DNA of 64,000 nt, taken from positions 114,326,035 through 114,390,034 of the forward strand of contig NC_073746.1 of the NCBI RefSeq assembly GCF_029784135.1. Direction: 5' to 3'. Every line of letters starts with the position of its first letter. Within the stretch, counting starts at the first letter, position 1. The notes under the pieces are model-generated. The model made no database searches and was not told where the DNA came from. It saw only the letters and a program-made list of their open reading frames with translations. Position numbers and translations under genes: made by a program. Of this stretch, positions 50,343 through 62,484 are shown piece by piece. The stretch comes from Toxorhynchites rutilus septentrionalis. Lineage: Eukaryota; Arthropoda; Insecta; Diptera; Culicidae.

Positions 50343-51516
50343 GGGTCATATTCCAGAAGTCGAAACGAGAAGACTAGCGCTCGTCTCGTTTGTTTTCATA
50401 TTCCAGCTGCCGAGCTCTATTGAACACAGACGAGTAGTTCGTCTGACAGGACCGTTCGACTGTGCTCGCTAATGAATCCGTCAAGTCGTCGTCTAGTTTG
50501 TTTTGATGTGTTTGTTCACCTTGTCGATCAAAAGCAACGGTATTCCATTGTTCCGTCTTTGTTCATCTTCAGAAATTGTGTCACTGTTAACTAGAACTGC
50601 ATAGACAATGTTTGTTTTCAACTGCAACCATCAAATTCAATTCAGTGATTGGAAAATATTGCAGATTTTCAATTGAACCTTTTCCGAACGAAACAATCAA
50701 ATGTAAACATTGAACTTATATCCAGGGATGCCAGATGACTGTTTTGAATATATTAACACGGCACGAAAAGTGTCTTCCCATCATATTGAACGAAAATGAA
50801 TAATCCAAAATTCAATTTTGAGCATTTTTGATAAAACAATGTTTGTTTGTTGACATATTTACATTTCACATCAATGCATTAATTCATTCGTCGCACGTAA
50901 ATGTTTGGAAGTTGCTATGAATGTGAAAAAAAACTATACTATTTTATTGTACACCCGTACCTCGCTATACGGCCGCTCGTTATACGCCGAACAAAGTTGG
51001 AACCGATCCGATAGAATTTGTATACATTTGTATGAGAATAATTGATTCGTTATACGGATTTTTTCTTAGCGACCAAGGAACGTATCTAAGCGAGGTATGA
51101 GTGTTTTGTAACTGTTATGGAAAATGCATGCATATAGAGATTTAACACTTTTCATGATAAATCGTTTACATTGGCCTCAATAAATCCATAATAACCAAAC
51201 GTAGAAAAAGTATCAATGAAACCAAAAGAAATATGAAACTTATTCCGTTTTGTTATGATTTTAGTATTTTGGCACTGAGAAAAGAGTCTCGATTGATCTA
51301 TTTTAAAAATGTTTGTCGTTTTTCTCAAAATAAAAACATGTTTTCACATCTGACATCACTGATCATACCAAGAGAAAGTGACAGAAGTCTCTCCAGTCTA
51401 CCAAATAAAATATTTCAATGAAACTCGTGCACTGGAATACGATATTTTGCTCGTCTCGACAGAGACTAAAGCCAAGACGAGAAGAATTGCTCGTCTCATT
51501 TTCTGGAATAGAGCCC
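50343..51516. mobile_element. TIR element with TAT duplication
   Basis: The left end GGGTCATATTCCAGAAGTCG and the reversed right end GGGCTCTATTCCAGAAAATG form inverted repeats. They are followed inward by repeated GACGAG/CTCGTCTCG phrases. TAT is present on each outer side (50340-50342, 51517-51519). The interior has no transposase and carries the smaller MITE at 50952. Confidence 0.55.
50952..51103. mobile_element. small pogo/Tigger-like MITE
   Basis: The 152-bp unit begins CACCCGTACCTCGCTATACG and ends, reversed, CACTCATACCTCGCTTAGA. It is preceded by TA. The ATACCTCGCT core resembles Tigger-type termini. It is nested inside 50343-51516. Confidence 0.6.
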
Positions 51517-51519
51517 TAT

Positions 51520-52489
51520 ATTGGGATCTCTGTCATTTTTTTCGTGGTTGAAAATGTCATAATCCGCACATGTACAATACTTACAATAAATTAAAATCTC
51601 CTCATACAAAGCTGTACTAAACTTTTTATTTATATGTATGATCGCTGTAAATGGACTGAATAAACACCTATGTTTCGAGGCTTTTCGAAATAGAGCTAGA
51701 TAATTTTAGCGTCAGACTCTCACAGTGATGCGAAAATGGTAAGAATGAAAGGAATAGCACAAATCACTCTCATCAAACCTGCTGTGTCTCTCAAACCAGC
51801 TATTCTTTGTTCCTCTCCAAAATATCATCGGGTGTCAATTGAATCTCGGTCACTACTTCAATTGACAAGCAGCTCGAATGAAGGTGCGTTTTTTTAATCG
51901 AATGAAAGGGATACCGTGAGAAGTGATCCGTATGAAAGAAACATGTTAAAGCAACAAATGAGCCCGCGATATTCGTGCGAAAAGAAGTGTTGTCAAGCAT
52001 GACTGATGGTAAGTGTCATTCGAATTCAATGAATGAATTGATTATTTTCAGTACTGATCGTAAGACATCTTTAGTAATAAGAAATTGGCAGCAAAAGAAA
52101 AACGGATTGTCCCACTTTTTCGCCAATAGGGTCAAGAGTTTCTATGAAAAAGGAATATTGGAATACCTTCAAAATGGTAGGAAGCTATTGAATAAACGGT
52201 GCATATTTCATCTAAATCGGATCATTCTAACTATACTAAAAAATTGTTTATGTAAAACGAATGGATTTTTTTCTTCAACCTGAAATATGTGATAAATAAA
52301 ATATACATTCACACTTAACATAAATAAGTGGTATAAAGTGAAAAACCTGAACTAAGTTTTCAAAAACTGTGCCAAAGTAGTCCGAGCTGATTTTTCAACC
52401 CATTAGCGACCAAGCTGTTGACAAAGCAAACGGTGTAATTTTGGTTTTTGACGCTTAGGCTTCCCTAATATTCAAGAACTATTTTTTCC
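51520..52489. other. intronic, no gene seen
   Basis: Random short frames only. No repeat ends were recognised. Confidence 0.35.
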
Positions 52490-52502
52490 AAAAAAATTAC
52501 GG

Positions 52503-52643
52503 GAGGCGATCTGGCGTAGTGGTAACATCCATACCTCTCACGCAGAGATCAAAAGTTCAATTCTCACTCCCGACATTCTTCCAAAAATGGAAGTCAAAGT
52601 GACGAACCAACCGAAATGTGTTGAAAGTCACTATAATAGAGAA
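52503..52643 (+). mobile_element. short tRNA-headed SINE, family Z copy
   Basis: It starts GAGGCGATCTGGCGTAGTGG, has a box B-like AAGTTCAATTCTC and ends in GAGAAAAAAAA. It is flanked by AAAAAAATTACGG at 52490-52502 and 52644-52656. This independent copy with its own duplication defines the true ends of family Z. Confidence 0.82.
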
Positions 52644-52659
52644 AAAAAAATTACGGTGG

Positions 52660-53400
52660 CTTTTGATAAAATAGCCCAGTTTTGAAAAAGAGTTTTGAAA
52701 AACATTGCAGCATTACATTTTGGCAATTTTTGGAATGTTGTAACTTCGTGAAAAGTTAATATACATCGCAGAAAAAAGATTGGTTTTTTTGTTGATTGGC
52801 CCAAAATCTCGGAACACGTTTACTCGAAGCACATTCACTCGAGTGTAACAAATACTCGAACGTAACATTCACCCGAATGCGACATTTACCCGAATGCAAC
52901 ATTCACATTCAGAGAGAAAAATTCCGACAAATCAAATTATGAGTGGGTTCTGCTGATAAATAAGATTAAATCGAAACAAAAATAGGTGATGACGCAATCC
53001 CAGTCGGCCGCTGACCCATCGACGGAAGCGGAGGCCTCTCGCAAGCAATGTTGTGTTCCACCGATTGCCCGGTTAGTTTGAAACGTACTTTAGTTAGGTC
53101 TAATCGAACGTTAGCGAGCGTCGGACGGCACACGTTGATCTGGTGCATTTTAGTTTGCCCAGTTAATTTTAACTTTGAGACTCATATCGCAATGCAAAAA
53201 TCAATATTCCTTTTTTTGAATATTTGTTTCATTCTCATTCGGGATTATTTATCATTCGGGTAATCGTTCTATCCATATAAATGGTATTCGAGTGACCTTG
53301 TTTCTCGTTAATGATCTAGAACCTTGTTGTGCCATAATACTGTCCTTTTATTCCCTTCCGAGGCGTTATCTGTCTTTTTTATTGCGTCATTTTTTTCATT
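52660..53400. other. intronic, short ACTCGA/CCGAATG repeats
   Basis: Near 52820-52915 and 53225-53300 short phrases (ACTCGAATG, ACCCGAATG, CATTCGGG) recur in opposite orientations. This suggests a decayed inverted-repeat element, but the ends are not fixed. Confidence 0.35.
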
Positions 53401-53407
53401 AGTAGTA

Positions 53408-55554
53408 CGGGTCGGACTCGATTATCCGGAGACTCGATTGTCCGAGATTCGATTATTCGGGATACGATTATCCGGAATTTTAGACTCGATTATCCGGAGT
53501 ATTTTATTTTTGATGGCGCAATATATATATTTTTTGACAACCTTATCAATATGGATATCAAATGAAAGAGCTTGACTAGTAGAGCACAGTTATTTATGAA
53601 AAATTCAAATCCAAGATGGCGCCCACTACAAAATGACGGATGACATATTTTCTCAGAACCCCATCAATATGGATATCAAATGAAGGGGATTGACAAGTAG
53701 AACACAGTTATTTATGAAAAATTCAAATCCAAGATGGCGCCCACTACAAAATGACGGATGACATATTTTCTCAGAACCCCATCAATATGGATATCAAATG
53801 AAAGGGATTGACTAGTAGAACACAGTTATTTATGAAAACTGCAGATCCCAAATGGCCGCCACCAAAAGATGGCGCCATATATATTTTTTTCACAACCCCA
53901 TCAAAATGAAAGGGCTTGACTAGTAAAACACATTTATTTATGAAAAATGCAAATCCAAAATGGCCGCCACCACAAATTGGCGCCATTTTTTTGTTTAAAG
54001 CTTCAAAGTATCAAATGAAAGTGCTCGAATGGCAGAACACAGTAGATTATGAAAAATGAAAATCCAAGATGGCCGCAGTTCCCAAATAAATAATTATTTT
54101 TTAATGGTTTCATTCAGCTTGACATACATACATGTTTGAGTGTTTGTAGGGTTGTCCCACATTAATTAAAATTTTACTTCGTTCCTGATCACTGATTGAT
54201 CTGAAATTTGGTACATTCCCTTAATTATACTCTCATTATAAAACTGCGTATTCCATGATCTTGAAAAATTCAATTTGGCCGCCGCTAAAAAATGGTTGAA
54301 TGGCTTTGGAGAATACACTACACTATGAACAACATAAATTCGAAAAGGTCGGCGCCACAAAATGGTCGACAATGTATTTTTGCAATCCTTTCAATATTGG
54401 TATCAAATGAAATGATTTGTCTATCAGAATACAGTACATCATCAAAATGTTCCGAAGAAAGTTAGGTGAGAAATAAAAATTTAAAAAGAGTTGAATGATT
54501 TTATTGTAGAGAAGTATACATAAGATATAGAAATTTAACTAAAAACTGCAAAATAAAATAATTTAAAAAAACTTTTTAAGTTAAACGGTTTATTGTTCTA
54601 AAAGCTAGAAAATAATTGGGCAAGTAGCAGTTAGTAGTTATCACATCCATTCCTTCATTAATCTAGGGCAACGATGAGACTAAAATAAAATCGTGGGGTA
54701 TATGATGCAACAACTAATTGTGGACAAAGGAAATCCAACGTTTATCTCTTACCTTATTTTTTTTTGGAATATTTTCATGATGTACTGTTTTCTTTTAGTC
54801 AAATCATTTCATTTGATACCGATATTAACAAAAATACATGGTCGACCATTCATTTTTTTTTTGAATTTATGTTGGTAATTATTTTCTGTGTTCTCCAAGT
54901 CAAGCCATTCACCTATTTTTTAGCGACGGCCAAATTGAATTTTTCAAGAATACGCAGATTTATAATGCCAGTAGAATTAAATGTGTCTTCCAAATTTCAG
55001 ATCAATCAGTCAACAGAAACGAGATCAACTTTATATTAATGTGGGACAACCCTAAAAAGCCATCTTTGATTTATATTTTCCATAAATAACTGTGTTCTAC
55101 TGGTCAAGCCCTTTCATTCGATACCCATATTGATGGGGTTTTGGGGAAACCCACATTGATGGGATTTTGAGAAAATTTTGTAGCGGCCGTCATCTTGGAT
55201 TTTCAAAATCATAGAATACGCAGTTTTATAATGACACCAGAGATAAAGATGTGTTCCAGATTTCAAATCAATCGATCAACAGGAAGGGGATTAAATTTCT
55301 ATTAATGCTGTACCACATTAATAGAAATTTAACCCCCTTCCTTCCTGCTACAGACAAAGTTACAAAGTTACAAATTTACAAAGTCACAAACATACAAAAC
55401 GGGTCAAACTAGATAAAACCGTTTAATAAATAAGTCATAATTATATTAATAATCATCATAATCTATTACGTTTACCGAGAGAAAATTCTTTTTTTATGAT
55501 TCGATTATCCGGAGTGAAAAAAAATCAATACTCCGAATAATCGATTCCGACCTG
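53408..55554. mobile_element. composite palindrome in pogo-like ends
   Basis: The outer ends are CGGGTCGGACTCGATTATCC and (reversed) CAGGTCGGAATCGATTATTC, the same class as family P, with TA on the left and CA on the right. Inside, 53515-54430 holds about five 120-bp units (ATCAAATGAAAG, TTGACTAGTAGAACACAGTT, CCAAGATGGC...), and 54740-55440 holds the same units reversed, including CTGTGTTCTACTGGTCAAGC near 55092. The whole should fold into a long hairpin. No transposase is present. Confidence 0.7.
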
Positions 55555-55559
55555 CACTT

Positions 55560-56744
55560 ACTTTAGTATTTGAAAAATAAAAAAAAAATCAGATTAGCAG
55601 ACCACTCTAATTCAGAATGTGCAGGAGTGCAGGTAAAGTTAAAATTAATACGGGTCTTACATTCTTAGATGAACAACAAACATGCATGTTTCTAGCAAAG
55701 TTTTTAAGCTACCAACTTGAGTTACAAATTCTGGAATATCTTGTTTATTTTATTAACTTTCATTTGAGTAAGCGTAATGATGAAAAAAATGAAAAATAAA
55801 TAACAATACAGATTTTTAAGGTTTCTATTTGTTCATAAAATGTTTTTGTCAGCAAATCAGTAACCTTGCACCTTGCTCCGATATTTTTTTGAGTATATGT
55901 TATTCGTTTTTGGAAAGTCAATTGAAATTAAGTTTATTTTAATTCATTAGAATCGAAAGTTTTGTACTTTTATTGAGTCTCTTTTTTCCCTTTTCAAATC
56001 ATTACTATTTGGAACGTAAAACACAACGCATTACCATTCGTTCAAAACCATTTACGGCACTTTCAGACTTCCGCCGGGGACCGATGTGAGATTGCAACGG
56101 CGTACCAGTGGCCACCAGAGAGACATATCGACGCATTCCAGCTCGACATATACACGACGCCGTTGGTCGTAATCGGCGTAATGAGCTCCTGTGGTTGTTG
56201 GCAATAGCATTAGTAAAGTGGGCATGGAAACCGAGATCGTAGTGGACGACGACGACGACGACGGAAAAGGATGTCTCTGAGGGTTATTGCATGCCATAAC
56301 CGGTTGCGGAATCGTAATAAAAGCCTGGCGCAGCAGCCGGTGGTGATATGTATGAAACGGAGGTTAGAAACCGGAAGAAATGTTGTTGAACAGAAACAGG
56401 GCCTATAAAATTGAATAGGGGACCAACAATATAAAAATCATGGTTTTTATTGAAAGTAATACAAAACCCAAAGTGTTTTGGAAATAGTTTTAATGCACAA
56501 TAAAGTTTCACAATAACATAGCGTACACACAATGCTTACCATATAATAATACAGTTTAAAAGCCATTAAAATATAACTTACAAACTAATCGATATAAAAC
56601 AAAAAGCAAGTTTCAGTTTAGCAACGTTAAAATTAAAACATCCGATTTCGTCCAGTAGTAACCAATCCTCTTCTCTTCCTCACCAATCACAGGGTTCATG
56701 TAACCGTTCTCAGTTAATAATGTTTTGTTTTTTCTTCGATCAAA
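55560..56744. other. intronic, no gene supported
   Basis: Contains a (GAC)6 microsatellite at 56245-56262. On the minus strand an open piece ends SPPAAAPGFYYDSATGYGMQ (to 56284). It looks protein-like, but no splice acceptor joins it. Confidence 0.35.
56245..56262. repeat. (GAC)6 microsatellite
   Basis: Six perfect GAC units. Confidence 0.9.
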
Positions 56745-56907
56745 TTATCCCACGTTGGCTTCTTTAAGCCAGCAGAACATCGTGAAGAATGCAGTGTCGT
56801 TCGTGATTACCATGCCAGCCTTGGAATTCGCGTCGCAGATCAGCGATCCGTAGAGCCCTCCTCCGGACCAAGTCCGCCCAGCGTCCAATTTCGCTCTCGG
56901 TGTCTCG
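56745..56907 (-). CDS. candidate alternative exon, unrecognised
   Basis: After a strong acceptor (TTCTTCCTTTTTAG) the minus strand is open to a stop at 56745. One frame gives ETPRAKLDAGRTWSGGGLYG and then CDANSKAGMVITNDTAFF and FCWLKEANVG. Another frame, in phase with the CLIP-190 exon 190 bp upstream, gives RDTESEIGRWADLVRRR and stops after about 47 codons. I do not recognise either. It could be an alternative 3' exon of CLIP-190, or chance. Confidence 0.25.
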
Positions 56908-57093
56908 CTAAAAAGGAAGAAAATTCTACAGAAATGAATCTTGCCGCTGAATGTTGTCTTACAATTATGAGCCAAATCGAGATGGAACAAATGAAGGGTA
57001 CCCGAGGGTACAATATCCATACCGAGTGTTGCCTTTGCAAAGCCCAGAAGGGACAAGGTTAACGAGGATGGCTTGTTTGCCGGTTTGGGTTAC

Positions 57094-57204
57094 CTGTTGT
57101 ACGTTCTTCTGGTACATGATTGTCTGGTTAGCGCCCTCCTCCCGATCGATTTCTCGCTCCCGTATCAACTGTTCGATGTGGTTCTGCTTTTCCCGTAAAA
57201 CGTC
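57094..57204 (-). CDS. CLIP-190: CLIP-190 coiled-coil exon
   Basis: A 111-nt, phase 0-0 exon, with acceptor TTTTTTTCGCAG and donor GTAACC. It reads DVLREKQNHIEQLIREREID and then REEGANQTIMYQKNVQQ. The DVLREKQxHIEQL block is a CLIP-190 segment at the start of the rod and joins in phase to the exon at 38932. The donor has GTAACC rather than GTAAGT and is the weakest in the gene. Everything upstream (CAP-Gly domains, Ser-rich linker) is outside the window or not recognisable in 57205-64000. Confidence 0.92.
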
Positions 57205-58858
57205 CTGCGAAAAAAAAACCGAAGGAAAGAAAGAAAAGTGGTGAGGCGCATTGATAGAAAATGCTTCTGATAACGTTGAATGCCAATCGGCTCCCGTTGG
57301 GGTATCACATGTCAGCGATAGATCACTCTGCGCGGGCACGGGACGGGAAGGGAAGGGGATAGGGGATTACAAATTAATCAAAACTTTCACGTCAGTTAAA
57401 TGGCATGCTTATCGGCTTATGCTTCATAGCGGAAAAAATGTAATACTCTTGAGCCTCAATCAGCTTACATTTCGTCGTCAATAGCACGAGAAGGCGGTGG
57501 TATCGTCATGGTGCGGCATTTTTCAAGCCTCCGCCCCAGGGTTACCCTCCCATTATACATGTGGTTATCGTGAAAATCGTCGTTGTTAGATGCAACCATG
57601 AAATATGTTGGGCTATCCGTCGGCTGCGTTATTCCAGCGTGGCCACGAACCGCAAGCCCTTTATTATACGCAAAAATTGAAAGCGTACAGCTGAGTTTTA
57701 TCGAATCAAACAACGTCACTCGCAACGTCCCGACTGCAAGTCGGTGAAAAATGGTGCATTCATGTTCTGGGAGCGGTAAAAAATGCACTCACGGCGAAAT
57801 TGATAAACGACCAACAATGCAGAGAACAACAACAACAGTGGCAGCAACAGAACCGGAAGGGTTTAGTTTGGGGAAAATGTGCAGCTGGGATCAGTTCTGT
57901 TGTGTTGGGTTTGTTTATCCTCGAAAGCACCAGTTGGAGTTTCGAGAACTAGTCAACAGAAAAAAGCACTCGCGGGATGGATTGTTGACGGAGTTGCTTT
58001 CACAAAATAAATGTTTCTCTGCACATCATAATAAAAAGTGTTGGATTGGCAAAAAGTGTGGAAATGGTGGAGAACCGAATATTCCACAGCTGTAACGGTA
58101 TCAATTGATAGTAATATTGATGAACGCAACGTACATCATGAGAAATGACGATTCGTTACACGATGAAAGGCCAAAAAAGAGTGAAAAATAGTTGAACTCA
58201 GTTTGTTCAATGGCTCAATTTGTTACATCCAACAGAATGTTGCATTTCCGTAAAAATTATTTCATTTGTCATTGTTCGATTCATCTCAGTTTTGAATAAT
58301 TGATTTACATGATTCACTCAATTAACTCAAGCTCTCCACTGAAGCATCTCCAGCATTATGATAGGAATTCCAGCGGAGGAAATGTTTTGAATGAGCAGGG
58401 GACATAAAAAGAACAAGACCAGCAAAATGGTCAGATAGTCAGACCTTCCCGAAAAAATATGCTTGTAAGGAAGCAACTATTTGCTTTCAACTATAAGATG
58501 TATCCAGCATCATTTACCTGTTGGATATGTTGAAAGGCTTTTTTTTTTGAATGACAGCATTTAGTTCAGATAGATTGTTTCCATTTCCACACAAATATAT
58601 AGTTAACAAACTCGTTAATAAACTGCAATGGAGCAACATTTCTTGAACTTATTTTAAGGGAATGAAATTATCTCTTTTTTCCTTGAAGGTTTCTAACTAT
58701 TTGGCCAGCATTAAATTCGTAATTGATTCTAGTTTTCGAGAAACAGTAGGTGTTGGACACGGGAGGATGTTCAATTTAAATAAACCAACTCTACTATTCC
58801 GTTAGTATATATTCCTATAAATATTTTATTTAGTTTCGTTTTTCATTTTTATAACAAA
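57205..58858. other. intronic, no gene seen
   Basis: Start of an intron that leaves the window. Short open frames on both strands have no recognisable content. Confidence 0.35.
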
Positions 58859-60394
58859 CTAGTTGACCCGGCAAACTTCGTCCCGCCCAAAATTTGTTTT
58901 TTGTTCTCAATACCTTCAAACATTCACGTTTTCTTTCTATGAGCAAGTTCATGGGTCCAATCGCAGAACTGTTCATTGATTGATCTTCTAATCGACCCCA
59001 TTGTATTTACCTTTTACTATAACATTCCTAGTATGCCTAACAACATTCATCAGTATAATATCAGATTATTTTCAGACACAATTCTCGTTCAAGATTTTTC
59101 AACCACTTGCAAATAACATGTTTCTCCGTTACATGGAATGAATGTTTTATCCAGAAAACCCGATACAATAAAGACAGCACTAAATCGGACAATTCCTTTC
59201 TCGAGTTCTGCTCTTATCAACACATTCGACGATACTTTTTTATTGGTATAGATAGAAGAAAATATAGGAGTGCGTTTCATCGTGCGTAGAGCATATGGAA
59301 ATTTAATTTTCCGCATTTTACCTTTTTCCTTCAGAGTTTTCCGAAAATTTTCAATTGTCATGTTTGATTGGAATATTTTTGGTTGAAATATGTGTAATCC
59401 ATTACAGAGGAGGGAGGGGTGTCATACCATCATAGAAACATTTCTCATATCCAAAAACCCTCACATTCCAAAATGCGTAGACCGCCCCCCCCCCTCAGAG
59501 AGGGGAGGAGTGTCTATTCACCATGGAAACGTTTCGTGTCCCCTAAAACATTCGCACGACAAATTTGGCTCCATTTGCTTGATTAGTTTTCGAATTATGC
59601 AGTCCTTCATTTTATATTCTCGAGTAATGCAGAAATTTGAGTTTCATTTGTATGGCAGCCCTCCCTTAGGGAGGGGGGTGGAGAGTCTAACCACCGTAAA
59701 AACATTTATTGCACCCTAAAATCTCCACATGCCAAATTTGGTATCATTTGCTTGATTAATTCTCGAGTAATGTAGAAATTTGTGTTTAATTTGTATGGCA
59801 ACCCCCCTTAGAGAGGGGGGTGGAGAGTCTCACCACCATAGAATCATTTATTGCACCCTAAAACCTTCACATGCCAAACTTGGTTCCATTTGTTCGATTA
59901 ATTCTCGAGTAATGCAGAAATTTGTGTTTCATTTTTATGGCAGCCCACCCTAAGAGAGGGGTGAGGAGTATCTTACCACCGTAAAAATATTTATTGCTTG
60001 ATTTGCTTGATTAATTCTCGAGTAATGCAGAAATTTGAGTTTCATTTGAATGGCAGCACAACACCGCCCTCCCCCCTCCCCCTTAGAGAGGGGGGTGGAG
60101 GGTCTTACCACCATAGAATCATTTATTGTATCCTAAAAACTCAATATGCCAAATTTCGTTTTATGTGCTTGATTAATTCCCGAGTAATGCAAAAATTTGT
60201 GTTTAATTTGTATGGCATCCCCCCCTTACAGAGGGGGGGGGGGGGTTCTCAAACTATCACGAAAATCTTCCCCGGTCCCAAAAACACCTACATACCAATT
60301 TTGCATATTCGTCGGTTCAGTAGTTTCCGAGTCCATAAGAATCGAAAAGAATCAGACAGACAGACAGAAATCCATTTTTATATATATAAATAGA
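58859..60394 (-). mobile_element. Helitron-like element, longer copy
   Basis: On the minus strand it starts near TCTATTTATATATATAAAAA, runs through GACCGGGGAAGATTTTCGTG, then about six diverged 150-bp units with GGGGGG/CCCCCC hairpin runs, and ends GCGGGACGAAGTTTGCCGGG and TCAACTAG. The 3' end agrees with the copy at 48588-49860, and CTAG followed by T fits Helitron ends. A GATA microsatellite abuts the 5' end. No Rep or helicase is encoded, so it is non-autonomous. Confidence 0.68.
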
Positions 60395-60702
60395 TAGATA
60401 GAGATAGATAAATATATTTACTTCGAGTCTCCTCCACGGTCTAATCTTCACCTACTGCCTCTGATATTAAACCTTCTGTTACAAAGAATAAATTTAAATT
60501 TAAATTCTATTCAAATACATAAATCTGTGCATCCATCTCACCCTCAACTAATTCGTAAATTGCATAAATTCAAATTAGATTGATTTCTTTTGATCTTATT
60601 TTCAATTTTTATTAGCGTATAGCGTATAGCGATTCAATTTTTCTTTTACCCTTTCGGTTCAATTTTAGTTCAAGGATGAGGAACCTTTTATCTCCTATTT
60701 GT

Positions 60703-60950
60703 ACACTGGAGTCGCTTTTTACGCGGGGGATACGTGCCGCGTAAACGAAAACCGCGTAAAAAAAAACCGCGTAAATTCCAAAATCCGCGTAAATTCCAAA
60801 ATCCGCGTAAAAAAAAACCGCGTAAATTCCAAAATCCGCGTAAAAAAAAACCGCGTAAATTCCAAAATCCGCGTAAAAAAAAACCGCGTAAATTCCAAAA
60901 TCCGCGTAAAAATAAACCACCCTAAATTTTAAAATACACGTAAAAAACTA
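60703..60950 (+). repeat. 33-bp tandem array with TIR-like head
   Basis: The head CACTGGAGTCGCTTTTTACG is followed, from about 60759 to 60909, by tandem units of CCGCGTAAAAAAAAA plus CCGCGTAAATTCCAAAAT (33 bp, about four copies). The last units fade into CACCCTAAATTTTAAAATAC. All frames are open on both strands because the unit length is a multiple of three, so the open frames are not evidence of a protein. Confidence 0.8.
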
Positions 60951-60954
60951 ATAG

Positions 60955-61666
60955 TCAGTGAATTATTGATATAAAATGCAACCCATATTCAAACAAATTG
61001 CATATTGTGTGCATATATTGCGTGACACAAGGCTTCACGAAGGTAGCTCCTTGGCCGATTGCATGTAAATACCTGTTTAACCGTTTGAGTGCGGAGAAGC
61101 GCGATAGCGCTCCTCTTGTTTCTGCGGGGAGCACCTTTAAACATAGGATTTTGTCTTTCTGGAACATGTTGGGGGTACAGATTGAAAATGTCCAGATTCT
61201 ACCGCTTATTGCTCATCCATTTTTCGATGGATTTAACACGTTAAGCCCCGATTTTTTCGTGCTCTGCTTCCCATTCAGCGCGCATCAAGAGCGTTTGAAC
61301 AATATAAGTGTCGGTCCCAGCTCCCGAAGATACTTATTGTATAAATAAAAAACAGTCAGAGATTCAACTAGAAAGTAGTTACAAGTAGGTTTTTACGCAT
61401 TTTATGCCTGTTTTATCTTTGAATTATCTGTAAATCGCTACAAGTTGTTGTTCCGTCCAACGTGCAACAACCGAGTGGTAAGTAAAGAGCTGTTTGGTTA
61501 GGTGGCATGACCAAAATACGTAGAAGCATATTTTAACCCTGCCTCAAATTACTATTTTAACAACAAATTTCAAATGTAAGAGTATACAAACTGTTTCTAC
61601 AGTATCTTATATATGTATTGGCTACATTGAATTGTTCTAAAAGCATACCTATCTGTTATATGGTCG
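60955..61666. other. intronic, no gene seen
   Basis: Near 61078-61240 TTTAACCGTTTGAGTGCGGA and TTTAACACGTTAAGCCCCGA may be ends of a small DNA element, but they do not form a proper inverted repeat. Confidence 0.35.
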
Positions 61667-62240
61667 GTGTTAAGTCAGACCGGGCCATGTGACATTTTTA
61701 TGATTTCGAGAAAACGAACATAAAGTTTAATGCTCTGCAATTTACAAAGCATTTAATTTTTTCGTTCAATATTGTTCTCAGAAGTTTGAGCTACTCTCTG
61801 CCAATACTGTGATGTATGATAGTTGTAAAAAAACATCAAGTATCATGCCAAAAAAGGCTGTTATTTGGCTGCCTATACGTACAAAGTCCGCTCTGACTGA
61901 ACTAAATGATGTATTTTTTGAGAGTTGGTTCACTATGACTGAACAATTCCGAACAGTATTCGTCAATATATCGTCAAATTTGAACTCATTGTCATCGTTA
62001 CAGCCTAAATCGCACTCTGAAATAGTATATTTTGCGATCATTCACACTGCATTTTTCACTGATCCGTTCAGTCGGAGTGAACCAATTTTATTTTTATGCA
62101 GTCGGGCACAGCGTGTGTTGGTGATGGCTAGCTCATAGTTGCGCTGTGGGAGGGGTACTCGTGGTTTGTGGGGTCGTGTGCAAATTATGTGTGCTGCTAG
62201 ATGCTGTCGCTTCAGTTCGTTCGGTGTGGAACTGAACACA

Positions 62241-62248
62241 TATAAAAG
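62241..62248 (+). promoter_or_regulatory. TATA box of the Tigger transposase
   Basis: TATAAAAG, about 240 bp upstream of the transposase start codon. It is a good match to a core promoter for the leader transcript. Confidence 0.5.
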
Positions 62249-62484
62249 GACGAAATCGCATTAAGAAGTTATTCGTGATTTAACCTTGCAGTGAAAGTTA
62301 AAGTGAAAGTGCAGTTCCTGAACCGTGGTGGTTGTAGAGTCTAGCCAGTTTGTGTTCGGTCGAGTTCGGCCAGTTCCCAGCGAGTTACCCAACCTTGGGG
62401 GTAATCGTGTGCAGTTCCGCTTTTCGACAGTTAGCTGAAGACGTCAGCAGTATTCAAAATTTTTGATTAAAGGCATACTCTAAA

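Noticed and set aside
57466..57788. Upstream CLIP-190 exon in the 107-codon minus-strand frame
   Set aside because: The composition is not coiled coil, CAP-Gly or Ser-rich, and no phase-0 donor/acceptor pair fits.
60612..60920. Open frames with YADFGIYAVFF or PRKFQN repeats
   Set aside because: The 33-bp unit is divisible by three, so all frames stay open. There is no start context or non-repeat coding part.
61078..61240. piggyBac-like ends TTTAACCGTTTGAGTGCGG and AACACGTTAAGCCCC
   Set aside because: They are not inverted repeats of each other and no TTAA duplication is convincing.
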